Part shown: positions 1 through 20,267 of the stretch, in pieces
Numbering within the stretch: position 1 is the stretch's first letter
Layout of the letters: the number at the start of each line of letters is the position of its first letter
Assembly: GCA_028583405.1 (NCBI GenBank)
Contig: CM053259.1
Span: forward strand, 20,623,951 to 20,687,950
Direction: 5' to 3'
DNA from: Pogonophryne albipinna
Taxonomy: Eukaryota; Chordata; Actinopteri; Perciformes; Artedidraconidae
Length of the DNA stretch: 64,000 nt
Made by a program: the position numbers and the translations under genes
The notes under the pieces: generated by a model
Databases searched by the model: none
Told to the model about the DNA's origin: nothing
Seen by the model: the letters and a program-made list of their open reading frames with translations, nothing else

Positions 1-21
1 CACACACACACACACACACAC
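1..21. repeat. (CA)n microsatellite, cut by the window edge
   Basis: The window opens inside a CA dinucleotide tract. Its true left end lies outside the window. Confidence 0.9.
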
Positions 22-3000
22 GTACTGTATCTCTTTCCCTATCCCCTCCACACATGCAGTCACAGGTTTGACAAGTTGTCTAGATGTCAGCAGATGCGCA
101 CCCTCTTGTGCTCACTAATCCCCCCAGCACATGCGATTGCACGCTCACCTTCCAACACTCACATACACATACTCAACATACACTTTCAAACACACATAAT
201 GCACCTTTTTTACATTTTTCTACACCCTGAGATCGTCTTTGCAGCTGCTGTTTTAATGACATGTTGTGAGAGTGGCCCGTTTCACCCTGCTTGAGCTGAG
301 CAAAGAGCACGCAGCATCAAACCCGGTGATTGTTTGTACGAGTGCCAGCATTTTGCACAAATCGCCCTCAGTGAGAGACGAGTGCCATGCAGTGATTTTG
401 GGCCTGTTGCCATAGCTTCTTAGTGGTGTTATGAAACAAAGCTGCAGAAAGGTGTGGAGAGTACAAAAAAGAAAGGAGGAGAGAGTGTGAGAGCATAACT
501 TAGGGGATATTTAATTATTTTTAACCAGAGGCAATTGGATTTTTTTTTTTTAAAAGGCTGCAGACTTAATGACTTAATTTAGACGTTTAATTAGCTGAGC
601 GCATATCTCTCTGGCTTCTGCCCTGTGAAATCTGTGACGAACTTTGAGTGTGAATGGCTTCAGACTTGTCTCTGTCTTTGACTGTCTCTCTCTTTATCTC
701 TCTTTTCCTTTATCTCCTTCTCTTCTTGGACCACATAAATAATTCCCATTGCCTCTCTGAGCATGCACAATGAAATATGTATGGATACACGCCATGGTGC
801 TTTTGAAAAGAACTATTTCAAAGGTACTGAGGTCTGCTGAAATCTTCACGAGTGCCTCCTTTCCTCCCTGCTAGACAGAATGGATTTTTTTGCAAGGCTG
901 CATCAGCTCTGCAGCCCCTTGATGAATAGCTGCACAGAAATATGGGAGGGTGCAAAGATACAATTGTGATTCCAGTTGTGAACAGAAATACATACACTGA
1001 AAGCCTCACCTGCATTCACAATAACACATAGAGTAATATTCCATAGTGTTGTAAAACTGAGCAGACATTGAGCTCATAAAACAGCATGTTTGATATCAAC
1101 AACAACTGTTGCAACAGGCTTGAAGAAAGAAATGAATTTGGGGAAAACATGGAGAATAACAGAGAAAAAGATGATGAAATAATGACGGTGTACTGAAAAC
1201 AAAGAAACACAGTAAAGGAGTACAGGAGAAATTACATCATTGAAGATACAGTATACATTATGTATCAGTATATATTAGTTAGATTAACATTTCATTCATT
1301 ATATGCTATGTTAATAGATTCCAGCAATTCCTTGTGTGAGTCTAATCTGAAAAACAAACAAAAAAGAAGACCAAAGTTAATAGAAACATCATATTTTCTT
1401 TACCTCATTTTGATTCTGTATTAATATTCTGTCAGACCTCAGCAACAATCAAACCCGTGTTACAGTACTGTACCTCATCTCCAGCTCCCTCGCCTCTCCT
1501 CCACCTTCACGTCTTTCTTCTTCTTTCATTCTCTGGGGAATGACAAGAATCGGCTTGAACCCTCGTGTCACCTCCCCCGCAGCCTTTTTCCTTCCTTGTT
1601 ATTTATTTTTCTTGACTTCATCGCAGAAGGTAGAGAAATGTTTTATAGGATAGGACACTTAAAAATGGGAGAGAATTTTTTTTGAGGGATGGCGTGACCG
1701 TGACAGTTTCTCTGTGTTCTGTCACCGAGTGCAGCGTCTTTGAACTTCAAAAGAAAAGAGCAGGGAGAGAAAGAGACAGGCGTAAACAGACAGGTAGTTT
1801 TTTTCAATACAAAGGCTAACAACAAAATATCTCTTTTTATATACTAAACGGATGAACATAGGCTACAATTCACAATGTGTGTGTGTGTGTGTGCGCAGAG
1901 AGCCGACTGCAGGATGGGGATGGATGTGTGCGCTTGAGCTATTGCTGTTTGCTGTGTGAGCAGGATGCTAAACACTTCCTGGGTCATGGGGGGCAGACGA
2001 AAGCATGTTGAAATGTAATGGTGCCCTCTGACTTGGCTGCAGGTAATGCTGCGGGGGGCCAACATCCTATCCACACTGCTGAGAGGGAAAATCAAGTGTA
2101 TGTCTGCGTGTGTGTTTATACAGTGCGAGTCTGTGTGTCTCGTGTTTGGCTGTGTTGTCTGCACCCAAGTTCCTGTTTCTTCATTTATTAATATGCCGCA
2201 GCCCTCCAGTATACACACTATATAGTACACACACATAACACCAACTGCACACTTGTTTTGGTCGGTGAAGGGCATGAACAAGAGTACAAGCTGTCTCACA
2301 AGAAAACAGTAAACAACATCAACTTCACCTCAACACAGTTCAGAGAAAATACAATCTATTAGCACAGAAATGTGTATCGGATGAGAGAATAATGTCTAAC
2401 ACTTTAAAATAAGGTGCACAAAATTGTAGGTAAAACGAAAAATAAAAACAACACACAAAACACTAATTTATGAGTACTTTGTGACCAAATCCTGAATCTA
2501 AGTACCTGCTTAGAATCTACAGCAAGTTTATTAAAGATCTACTTGAGCAATTAAATATACCACCTTTGTAAAGTTGGGGGAGACACATTCAAAACTATTA
2601 AAGATGTGGAACTATAAGTTGAGGTCCACACAAATTGTATCCTTAGATGCCCTCTCATCATTCCTCTCCATTTCCAACTCACTAATATTGTAGTCTGCCT
2701 TCTCCGGGGCCCCCGGTGGGAGCAGCAGACTCACAGCAAACAATCACTAGCTGTGAAGCTTTCATCAAGCCCTTACTTTTGAATTCCACCCCAGACTGCA
2801 ATTGTTCAAAGAAGTCCAAACATACTTTTGAAGTTTATTGCCTGCATTCCCACATGACAACAATCTCAACAAAATTGTTCTTGCTGAGGCATCTTCATAA
2901 AATGATATGGAGAATTGCAGAAAGAAAAAGGCTTTTAGAGGTCGCACAATAGAAGTGTTTCTTGGAGATAAGGGTGCTGAAACCAAAATGGTGCTTTGCT

Positions 3001-6000
3001 GATGGCTCCCCATGTAGCAGCTAGGATTACTGGTATATCCTGAGACAAATTGTTTTCATTATTCTGGGCTATAGATCTTTTTAGCTTAAGCCCTAAATCG
3101 TTAAAATATAGTCCTATCAGAATATTTAGGACGTTTACCGGGTTTAAATGGCGTTTACTGCTGCACAACTCTACAAAGCACACAATAAGGAAAGATAATA
3201 AAAAGTGTTCCCTTTCTGCGATGTACAACTGAAGCCATGTGTTAAATCGATATGAGTTACCCAACTTTTCAAAGTATTCCTGACTCTCCCATCATTCCTC
3301 CCTACAGACAAGTCTCTCCTCACTCTCTGGCTTTCAATCCACACTTTACCTGCCTCCCTGCACACAAACCTGAATTATCCCTCATCTCTTTGTGTGAGTG
3401 TACTTTTAAAATTCAGAGGATTGTGTTCGTGAGTATTCCTGCGTACATGCAAACATCTCCACCCCTCCGCATTAGAGATTCACGAGCTCGAAATGATATA
3501 ATGTTCCCCTGCCTGGAGCTCTGGGGCTTTAGGGGGGGGGGGTTAGTTTGCATAGCAGAGGCTGTACTTTCACTCATGTAGCCCCCACAGGGACTTTCTT
3601 TGACACCCTCAGCCCTTTGAACTCACTGTGACATCCAGCATCAGGTCACTTGTACACAACCCCGGCACAAAGAGAACCGGCACTAATTGGCCCGTGTGCA
3701 CCTGAGAGACAGTTGGGACATCAAAGTGCTTCGCCGCCCAGATGATAACAGCTTTGATGGGGTGACTTTGAGACTGTACATTAGTGCTTTGTACTCTGAA
3801 GTAACTGTGCTGCGTGTTAGCTGTTGGCTGTGCCTCGCTGTGCCTCACTGTGTGTGTGATCTCTGGGAGGAATTAGTTATTTTGCTGTTCCATTTTCTCT
3901 GCGCACTTTATTATTGTAACAAATGCTATTACCAGGCACCCTGATGTGCGCCTTTAATCAGCCTGAATGGAAGTTTTCAAGGAGACACAGGATACCAACA
4001 GCTATGATACATTGCTGTAAATGTTACTGCTCATTTAGAAATAAATGGTTTCTTGTAAATACGTAGTAAAAGATGCAACTCGTAATCACACCTAAATCAA
4101 AGAATATGACCCCTGACTTGTAAAGGAAAGTGTGAAAAATCAATTTATTTCAGAGAAGCAACATAGGATCTTATTTTGCCCTCCAGACTTATGGCGACCG
4201 CTGTGTCTTTGTGTGACCCTTCATCCTCTGGAAGGTGGACAGGTGGCGGCTACTGGTGGGCCTGGAGGGCGCTGTCAACCCCATACAGTCAGGCAGCTGA
4301 CCAGAGAGAAAGTGAAAGAGAGAGAAGGCGGGGGGAGTGGAGGGGAGACAAAAGAGACCAGAAAATAGAAAGAAACTAGAAGAGAGGTGACAGAGCTGGA
4401 GAGAAATAAAACCGAAGAGTCCCGTGTCCGAGTGTGAGCGAGCTCTTTGGCGCTGTCACAGCTTCAACAGGAGGCTGCGTTCCCTCTTGACTCCAACAGG
4501 CGTGGCAAAGCGATTGGTTTCGGTCCAGTATAATGGCCAGCTATGAATGCTGAGTGTGACTGCGGGGGACCATTAGGACCACAATGGCCGACAAGACACT
4601 AAGCACTCCCCAGAGGTCTGAGGGGCCCTTTCATGCCTGTCCCGGGGGCAGGGGGGTGCTGCTGGGGGGTGCTGCTCGGGGGGGGGGGCTGCTGGGAGCT
4701 GGTGGCCAGCTGGTTCCTGGCCCCCGTGCAGCCTAATGCCATCAGCACTGCAGCCCGCTTTGAGCTGCCGGCCCTGCGGAGACATAGGGGAGCAAGGTCT
4801 GTGTGACACATGTGAGCACACACACTCAGGGCAGGGATTGGCGATGCTGAAGCCTCATCTACCGAGTAACGTGAAAGAAAGATAGCGCAGATGGGTAGAC
4901 TTTTATGTGCGATCGTTTATATTTTTCCATTTTGCTTTAGCATTCTTAATAAAGCGAAGATTCCACTTCAGTAAAATCTAACCTTGGTCAAACTGAAATC
5001 ATTTATCCTCTGGTACTAGTGTGGTTCAACTGCAGTTAATGTTCATGAGCTGGAAGTGGAAGAAAGTGTCTGAGTGAGCTCATAATTAAAGGTGCAACAA
5101 AGAAACATTTTAAATTATGTTAAAATATGATTTCAATTAGCCTGGATTCAAAATGATATGACTCAAGTGGGACAATGTGTGTGACCATGAATGGAAATTG
5201 ATTTATTTGTTTAGTAACCTCATCAGTCCATCTACTGTATGTAAAGAAGGTCCATATTCAGAGCACATAGGGAAAAAGAGTCCGCAATGCAAACGCTGTC
5301 ACACCCAATTCAAGCCATTTTGGAAAGAAGCTGTGAGTCTGCATGCTTTCTCCCTCTCAGGTCCTCAATAGCATGCAACTGCAGGCAGAACTTGTTTTGC
5401 CGACAGCCTGTTTGAAAGGCAAGCATAATAAAAGGCTTTCTTTTTGTGTCAGGCGGCAGCGAGAGAAAGACAAGTTTTACTAATTGATGCGGTAGCAGAA
5501 AATCCGCTGCCATTTCAGCCAGCCACGATGAAAAGCCTATTAAGAAATGTTTTGTCAATTACTTCTGCTCACTTCTGTCTGCTGTGCCTCGTCTTAGAGG
5601 GACTCATTTGTGTCTTATTTATTTCCTCTGCTGGCATTGCACACAATGACAAATTAAAGCTACCGTTTCATAGCAATGACATGGAGGGTCTCGAGCTTTA
5701 TTGTGGGCTTTGAAAGAACGCCATCGAAGTCAGCTCTTGATCGCGTGTCCTTGCTTCCCTGGCTCCATTTTGTTCCAATGCATTAAAACATCCATTGTGT
5801 TTAGACTCATAGTCAATGTTTTCGTATGAGCTTACTCTTTTTAATTTGAACACATCTCAGTCAAAATTAAACATTTACTTTACCTTCATGTCTAAATAAA
5901 ACTAGCAATCTGGGATTTTACATTTGAAAAAAAAGGCCTTTAAGATACATAAAGGCATTCATATGTTAATTGAAAAGAGAAAGGAATGTTCTAGGAGTAA

Positions 6001-7281
6001 TTGCGGTATCACACAGCAATGGAAATTGATCAAATGCTTTACACAATGGTGCTCTATACAAGGTATAATGTGCCCAGTATGTTATCCTCAGTTTTCCCAA
6101 TTCACATGTAAATCCAGTCCAAAAGAGAGAGTCATTTTGGTAGAGGTTGTGAAAAATGTATCTTTAGGTAGTCGGCTCTGACTAAGCACCATGGTGATCA
6201 GCATTTTACTGGTAATGGTAACCTGCTCCACCTGGTTCGGCTTTGTCAGGCTCGGCTTGATGATATATCTTTAGTTTCTCTTGCTGAATACTGACAAGTT
6301 GGAAATGCTACTCCGATCTTTAATGGTGGCGTTCCTTTGAGCTTGCCTTCGTCTACATTGTGAAACGCCACTTTAAAAACCTCCATACAAATGTCCCTGC
6401 AATGAAATTGATGCCTTGCTCTCCTCACACAGATGATCAATTACCTCTGAAAAACGCTCTTAAAAAAATTACTTCTCATTGCATTGCATTTTGGGGGGAC
6501 TTGCATTATTAGCAGTTTTATAAAAAAAAGGGATAATACAAGGAGTTGGGTTGAGCAGGAAGCTGCTGCATGTGACAGAGAGAGAGACTCAGCCGACTAT
6601 CTGACAGAGTTCAGCTGATGTCGAGGTACATCAATTTTATGAACCTTCACCCCCCTCGTGAGCTCGCTGCCACTCATGTGTTAAATGGGTCTTGTGGACA
6701 GAGGAGAATGCTTTTGTGCTGAAATAAATTGAGGGGAGAGAATGGACTCCTTTGAGGTGCATCAACCTATATATGTGCAGCTTTATTTTTCTCTCATTTC
6801 TTTCTGTCTTCTCTTAAAAACATGGTGTACAGTTGAAGGTTTTTTGTTGATAAGACAACACAGAGATGTTTTTACACTATGTAAATGACTACATTTATAG
6901 TTTCTTACTGTAGACAGTGGCCATGGCGTGTTTTTTTCACTTAAATGTCTTAAGTCATATTCATGAGACATTGACTCTCAATTGATGAGAGAGAATGAAA
7001 AACATCTTTGACATTATTTGTTTTCACAGGAGGCAAATTATCAGTTTTTCTACATATGTGTAAAATATCTGCTGCTCTAAAGCTACACAAAAGGGAACAT
7101 CTTTTTATTTGATTTCCACTAGAGATGGATCAACCTGAGGGCAGGCTGTAGAGACAGATGTTCAGTCAGCTAAACAGAGGCTTTAATAACACACAAAAGA
7201 AACACAACTGTAAAGACACATATGAACAACACACACGCTACACCCTGACCACCCCCTAATTTACTCTCTCCTACCACTCAC
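22..7281. other. Gene-free stretch
   Basis: I see no exon chain, RNA gene or transposon end here. The open frames are short, start at random Mets and resemble no family I know. A short GT tract lies near 1876-1894. The part around 5440-5720 is of mixed composition with homeobox-like TAAT/ATTA cores and reads like a conserved non-coding element, but that is only an impression. Confidence 0.5.
4644..4688 (+). repeat. G-tract cluster, possible G-quadruplex
   Basis: Four runs of 5, 6, 6 and 11 G lie within 45 bases, separated by short spacers. This fits the general G-quadruplex pattern on the + strand. The surrounding 150 bases are GC-rich in an otherwise AT-rich region. No gene was recognised next to it. 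Confidence 0.55.
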
Positions 7282-13464
<6,183 letters not shown>

Positions 13465-14020
13465 TACACTGTAAAATATTACCATGATTTCACAATATTT
13501 AGCTGTAATATTTTACAATAAATTACTGTTTTACCACTTTACAGTCTTTACCTGTGATGTTCACAATATAATACTGTAATTTAGAATTTCACAGTGAAAT
13601 CAATACATTCACAGTTTATTACTGTGAATGTACAGGATCAATGATTACCAGGAATTCACAACATGTTACTGTATTATTTCAAAGTAAAATACTGTATTCA
13701 GACCATCCTCTGTGATAACACAACAAATTAAGTGATTTTCTTGCTTTTATCGCTCTTGCTAGGCTTTAATTTCTTTCTTTGGTGCAAGTTTTACTTCAAT
13801 TGAAAGGGGCACCGCTGCATGTGCCTTAAAATAAACAATGCAACATATAAATCTATGTAAAATTGAAATTGTTGTCTTGGCTTATTGTTTTCACGTGCTT
13901 CCTGGGCATTAACCCTGAGACGGGCTCGAAAGCCAAAAAGAGGCATGGCAATTTAAACCCCCATGTCAGCACATTCTTCAGAAAACGTGTTGACTTTGAT
14001 TGGATGTCTGTGTAGACATG

Positions 14021-14582
14021 TGTTACGTGCTCCCCTCCTTGTTTTCTTTTCTGGCTCCGCCTCTGGCCTGCAGGTGCACCTGGTCTGCCCCTGGCTCCGC
14101 CTCTGCCCAGGTGTTCCAAATTCCACTCAGCCGTGTATATATAAAGAGAAACTGGAGGAGAAGGATGTCTCGCCTATCCTAACGCCGGGAGACACTCCTT
14201 AGAATACCTCTTTGCCATTTTGAGCTGTAGGCCATATTTTTGCAGATGTGTTTATGTTTAGCCTGGAGGACCTGGTAGTCCAGTTTTCGTGGCTTTATTT
14301 TGTTTCCCATAGGGTTTATATTTGATTTCTGGTTAGAGGGGGGGGGGGTTTGGGAGCTCTGGGTCCAACGGTCCGTGGTGTGGCTGGCTCGGGTTCCCTC
14401 CTTCTGTTTGTTCCTTTTGGCCACTCCTCCAGACCTCTTTTTGTTTCCCGTTTCGCTTGTGTGAGCAAACGGCTGATTATCAATAAATGCTCGTTACCAA
14501 GTACCGGTTATTGCGTGTATTCTTTCATGTTGCGGGTCTCAGCACGAGCCACTACCGCGGAGTAGAGGTTGGGGCCGTAACA
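14021..14582 (+). mobile_element. Solo LTR of an LTR retrotransposon (Gypsy-like)
   Basis: The 562-bp unit begins TGTTACG and ends CGTAACA, the short inverted TG...CA ends of an LTR. It is flanked by a perfect 5-bp target duplication, ACATG, at 14016-14020 and 14583-14587. Inside are a TATA box at about 14136-14145 and an AATAAA signal at 14482-14487, in the order expected of U3-R-U5 on the + strand. There is no primer-binding site followed by gag/pol and no second LTR, so this is a solo LTR left by recombination between two LTRs. The 5-bp duplication and TGTTACG-type ends are common in fish Gypsy elements, but the family is not proven. Confidence 0.85.
14136..14146 (+). promoter_or_regulatory. 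TATA box of the solo LTR
   Basis: A TATATATAAAG motif sits about 115 bases inside the LTR and about 340 bases before its AATAAA signal. This is the expected place for the LTR's own promoter. Whether it is active is unknown. Confidence 0.55.
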
Positions 14583-16134
14583 ACATGTCCAAGACACTGT
14601 GAAATGTACTTTGCACTTCAATGGAGTAATAAAAAGTTTAAATGGGCATTTTCTTTGTTTTTCTTTGTTGATTGAGCTGATTGAATTGTGTAGTGATGGT
14701 AAAATCCCAGTTAACTAGTCAAATTTACAATATATTATCGTATTATTTACATTTTTATATTTACAGTAAATTATTGGCTACTGTGTTGCATTACTTCTAC
14801 AGTAATAGTGTGAACATACAGGTAATTACTGTAATTTATGTACAGCAAGGTACCATAATACCACAGCTCTGTACTGCTATATCACAGTAATTCCATGGGC
14901 ATGGCAACTGTAAAGTCACAGTATTTAGTTGTACTTTTATTCTAATTTACTCTAAAATATCTACAGTAAATTACTGTGAAATATTTACAGTCAATTACTG
15001 TGAAATCCATGCAACTAGTAGCCAGTAATTTACTGTAATTTTACAGCCAAACATTTTACAGTGTAGACAGTTGCCAAGGAGCGAGAGAGATAGATAGAGA
15101 GATAGAATAAGAGAGATCCCCACTTTGCATAACCCCCCCGGGAGAGTGTAGAATTGATTCCATGAATAATGCATTATCGCTTAATTTATGGTCGAACTTT
15201 AAATAGCGCTGAAACGCAGGAGACGCCACTGTATGGAAATTCATCTTGTTACATTATTTTCTTAGTGTATGCTTCTCTAAGAGAGAGTAATTAAACAATA
15301 TCCTGACAAAGATAAACAGAATAATTATATATCTTGTATTTGCTTTGTTTTGACAACTCATACTTGAGATATGTATAATTTTGTATTTGTGAATTTAATT
15401 TTGTTGCCAGACACCATTTCTGTTCATTAACATGGGAAAACGCAAAACCCCAAATAACCTGAATAGTTAAATACAGTAACATCCAAGACAGTCAATGTGT
15501 GCCAATCTACCTTTAGGCCATTAAAAGGTCGTGCAGGCAACATAACAAAATCAATAACCACCGTAAAGCTGGCAGTCAACTGAGAAAACCGACTTTTAAA
15601 TCCAGGTCAGAGATTATAAATCATAACAAATGACAGTTAATAGCAAACAACAGTGATGACATGTGCATAACATGATACAGTGCCATACAGATAGTGTCAG
15701 CACTTTAATGTATTGTAAAATCAATCGTAAGCCAATTGCCAGCTAATTCAAGTTTATGATTCACACCCTCATCTTCAAACTAAGTGTTTTTATTTTAATT
15801 TGAATGTGGTAACCTTTGGAACTGGAGGCTACGGAGCATGCAGAAACTAAAGTGTGAAATGTAGTGCGTACAGAACAGCAACAGGGAGCTGATTGCAGTG
15901 TGTGCAGCCTACCTTCACCCATCCTCTTCCTCTCCTTCATGGTAATGAGGCGATGAATGGCAGCATGTCTACAGGCAGGGGAAGCAGACGCGCCATGCAG
16001 CTGTGGACTCCTACGCATGAGACACACACGCTCCTTCCCCTCCCTCAGGCTCCCACCTGAGGGCCTGGTGCGTAAATGGCAGAGGGGTGGAGGTGGTTAG
16101 GATGGTTTGGTAGAGACTCAGATATCCTACGGTG

Positions 16135-16173
16135 GAAGGAAGAAAGGAAGGAAGGAAGGAAGGAAGGAAGGGG
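16135..16173. repeat. (GGAA)n microsatellite
   Basis: About nine imperfect GGAA/GAAA tetramers lie in a row. Confidence 0.9.
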
Positions 16174-19100
16174 AAACCTGGGAGAGGAAGATAATGTATT
16201 CTTTCTTTTGAGTAATAAAACAATGCATGTTGTATATTCCGCCCTGCAGTGTTCCCATAATGCCTAACTGCATGATTATTCTAAATGTATGTGCCTGTTT
16301 GTGTAAAGGAGCATTAGGAAGGGAGATCCAGCTGACCAAACCAGCATTCTGTTCCTTAATAAGATGCCGCAGTCTTATTTACCTCACTCTTGGTCCAATT
16401 AAAATGATGGATGCTGTCAGAACTTCAATTAAATTGGGAGAGGAATTCAGAAGAGCCTAACTGAGTGGAGGAAAGTTACAATCCTTTAGGTGCTGTCATT
16501 TGCCGTCACATCATGCTTTCGCTAACACGTGTTCTTTCATTGTTTGCCATAATGCTTGTTTTTTTAAACTTCCGTAGCGACTTGCTTTGAGTATTTCTAC
16601 TACTCTACTACTCTGAATTTCTATAGCATGCTTGTTAAACATTGAATAGAGAACATGGAGATACCTTGTGCTCTGGAATCCTGTCACTGTCCTCTTGTAT
16701 TGGCGTGGTCAGGGCGCAATAAGGGAATCTGTGGATAGCCAGACAATTATTATGAGACCTCACCAGGCAGCAAAAACAAGAATACATAGTTTGGAAATGA
16801 TAAAGACATAAAAGGGACAGAGAATCCCAAGAAAGACAAAGACTAGTACATTTGTAGCAAATGAAACGAAAAACTTGCTGTATCAACTTCTTTCTGATTC
16901 CACACTTAGAAACCTCATAAGTGCAGTGTATCACATTGGTTTGGTTTTCAATGGATAGCTTGTTGTATCTTTCAAATATCTCTCTCCCTAAAGAGAAAAT
17001 CTCTCTCCACAATCTCATCTCAGTTGATAGCTGTGCTCCCAGAACATTGTACAGAGATCAGAAGTGTATCAATCAGCATGCTGGCCTTGTCTCCTTCTCC
17101 TGCTCCTGCAGTGAGAGTTTGTCTGAGAGGTTAGACTTGTCTTGCCCTCTCTAATCCTCGGAAAAGTATTCTGTATTGTTTGCAGCCTGGATCCATAGAA
17201 CAGTATCAGAAAGGCATTCATTACAGCACAAACTTTTTCGTGACGGAAGGAAAAACAGAAAAAAATGCACTGCAAACTAGACAGCAGCAAGAGGACACTG
17301 AAACACGTACTGTATGTACTCTGTTCAATATGAACCACGAAGGTGTATTCCTCAATATATACATTTGTTTTTGTGTGCAAGGTATCGACATTAAAGCTAG
17401 GGGGACGAGGCACATTTAAAAGACAAACACTGCAAAATCACTACAGCCGGGAATGATAGGATGACAGGAAAATCAAAGGAGCAGATGGAAACATTAGCAG
17501 TTCAACAATGAAAACATCGATAACAGCACTGCATGACAAACCTGTCTATCAGAATAAAAGTCCTCCTTTGAAGCATTCTTTAAGGTAAATATTGCATCAA
17601 AGGATTCACCCCCCAATACAGTATATGAAAGAGCTCAGGAGTCATCAGGTGTAATACACAGCTCTTTTTCTGCCCCTCTGTCTCCCGGTGATGCATTAAA
17701 AACACAGGATTCTCTGAGGGGAAAACCTGTGATCTCAAAGAAATATGTATTCTCTCATGCTGTGAAGCAGTTCATCTGAGATGCTTTAGAAAATTGCTCC
17801 TATTCCCCCTAATGTCTAAGATTGTATACAGCTTTTCTGCCTTTGAAATTGTATCCCCTGCAGGCTTTGTGGCCACTCCTAAATCCCTTAGTTACTTTCA
17901 TTGTTTGTGTTGGCGTTAATATTTCATAAGGATGTTTCAATATTTATTCTTCTTTTTTTCTCTGCGCAGATAACCATCTCACTAACTCCCTTGTATCATA
18001 CATTTTAATGTACTGAGTGATCACGTCCCGCAAGCGGTGTGTGCGAGTTCTTCTACCCCTCCCTCTGTAGTACAAGCATCTTCATTAATAAAACATCATG
18101 GGCGCCTGTGCCAAGAATCACTCGCTTTCAATAAATATGGCGTACAATAAGCTAACGGTATCCATTCAAATGAAAACGACACATCTTCTGGTGTTGTGAT
18201 CCAGCCATCAAAACCATTTACTGTATAATGAACATTTTCTGTTCTTAAATATATTAATTTAGGTTTATTGTTTATTTTTATTTTTTGACTGTGCAAAGAG
18301 AAATAAATATTACAAATTATGTTAATCAGTGTTTGTTTATAACACTTTAAACCTGAAAACATTTGTAATTTTTGCAATTAAAAATAATGTAAAAGAGTGT
18401 TCTTTAAATGTTTTTTGTCATTCAGAAAAACCATTACATTTAGACTTTTCAACAATTTTGTATACACAAAATATAAATTGATTGCATCATGCATCTTATC
18501 AAAATGAAAACGATTATATAAAAACTGCTTTGGTAATGATTTGGAAATAATTCACAACTCTTCTGAACTTTGTTGGTTTGCAACTCTAAAAATAAAATAC
18601 AGTAGGTTATTCTCTGCACCAGCACAGCCGGGGGAATTATGGGTACTTATTTGCACGTTTCACATGCTTGAGTTATCTCACCCTCTTCCCCATCATCATC
18701 TTCTCTCTTTGTCTTCCTGTTTGTGGATCCAACTATCACAGGAATTACTTGTGGTTATTGTTTTCTGTAAAACACACCTGGCTGCTGGTAAAAACCCACT
18801 TTTCCCTGTTGTTAAAACACAACACACATCTTTAATATTTAACTTCCTCTGACATGTCTTGTTGTAGCTGCATTTTTGATGCGTTCTCAAAAGCCTAGCA
18901 GTCTCTAACAAAGGTTTAGATGCAGAGCAGAACTCTAAACTATGTGATAATAACCTTTTAATGCCAGAAAAGAGAAGATGCACCTTCAATGAGGGGCTTC
19001 CAAGAAGTGGTCTCCAATGTACCTCGACACAAGGCTAAAGTCAACCGTGTGAACTTGAACAATGGAATTTAGACACTTTAAATTAGCTCCTATTAATAAG

Positions 19101-20233
19101 TAAGTAGAAATACCTGCCTTTTCTAAATCAGTGGTTGTCAACTTCACATAAGAACCCCTTTGATCACTACGCTTATTAACCTTTTTTTTAAATCGAGATC
19201 ATACTGACAGGCATATTGTTAAGAATTAATCATTTTTAATGCCTAAGCACTAATCATGCAGGAAACTTTTGACATAAATGGTTACTGGAGAACTGAAAGG
19301 GAGGCTGATTGTAAATTATCTGCGACTCCTATGGCTTGAATCAAAAGGGGCTCAATCATCGTGTCCAATTGTGAGGCGAGCACACGCTCCTGCCTCTCTG
19401 GCAATTATAGTCCGAGAAGTCCAGCCTGCTCGGCTCGCTAAAAAATTCCGGAAACTGCGTGAACATTCAAGGTGAACAGGAGTTTGCTTCAACAAGTGTA
19501 GACGATCTCAGGAACGGCAAGATGGCAGAGTAACAATCCAAATAATCAGCTGGCAAGGGATTATATCAACTATTCTTTTCAGATAAGCGAGTTTTGTATT
19601 TTGAAATGTGTAATTTTTACATTTTATTTGACCTGTATTTACAAAGAAAAATCTCTTGAAATCAAAATCTCTATTCTTAAAACTGGTGTCACAATGATGT
19701 TAAATAAACCAACACAAATCAGCAGACAGAGTAGAGCTGCATATTTGAGTGATAAAAAGTGTTACAAAATTCATTGAAATAGTGTGTTGAATATCGGATA
19801 AAATGAACTTCCAAAGATCACAAACAAAAGTTATATTCAATAAATGTGAAAGTTTCCGTATATTTTGGGGGGATGATATAGCCGATCAAATGGTCTGCTA
19901 CATTGTAGCCTACAATAGAAGAAACATTATTAAAAATAGTCACCAATATTTTACTCTGTGTCTATAATTAACCAAAGTTCAGAGAAAATTCAACCGAGAC
20001 CCAGTGGGAAAAAAGGACATTAATATTTCAATTTTTCTCTTATTAATTTAATCACATTTCATATGCTGATTTGAATTGGCCACGCTCCTCCACTCAGAGT
20101 TGACTCTAATCCCAATCTAATTACTAATTATATGGTTGGAGGTTGATTGGACCAATCCTCCCAGCCAAGGCCAATTTGACTCCCTCTGATGTCGAGCACC
20201 TTTCATGTGCGATGTCTCCCATGTTTTGAGGAC

Positions 20234-20235
<2 letters not shown>

Positions 20236-20264
<29 letters not shown>
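20236..20264. repeat. (GT)n microsatellite
   Basis: This is a short pure TG/GT tract. Confidence 0.9.

Positions 20265-20267
<3 letters not shown>

Larger units (their letters stand above)
13467..15063. mobile_element. TA-flanked DNA element built of ACTGTAAA motifs, split by a solo LTR
   Basis: The left end reads CACTGTAAAAT and the right end is its inverse, ATTTTACAGTG, so the terminal inverted repeat is about 10-11 bases. A TA dinucleotide flanks each end (13465-13466 and 15064-15065), which would fit a TA target duplication. The inside is packed with copies of TTTACAGTAAT and its reverse complement at 13467-13690 and 14730-15063. No transposase frame is visible, so it would be non-autonomous. 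A solo LTR (14021-14582) is nested in it; without the LTR and its duplication the element is about 1.03 kb. I cannot name the family. An alternative is several separate small repeats sharing the same termini. Confidence 0.6.

Noticed and set aside
1844..2299. 151-codon minus-strand ORF
   Set aside because: Its composition follows GT/CA-rich DNA, there is no domain, and it is rich in His, Thr and Cys as in repeat-derived frames.
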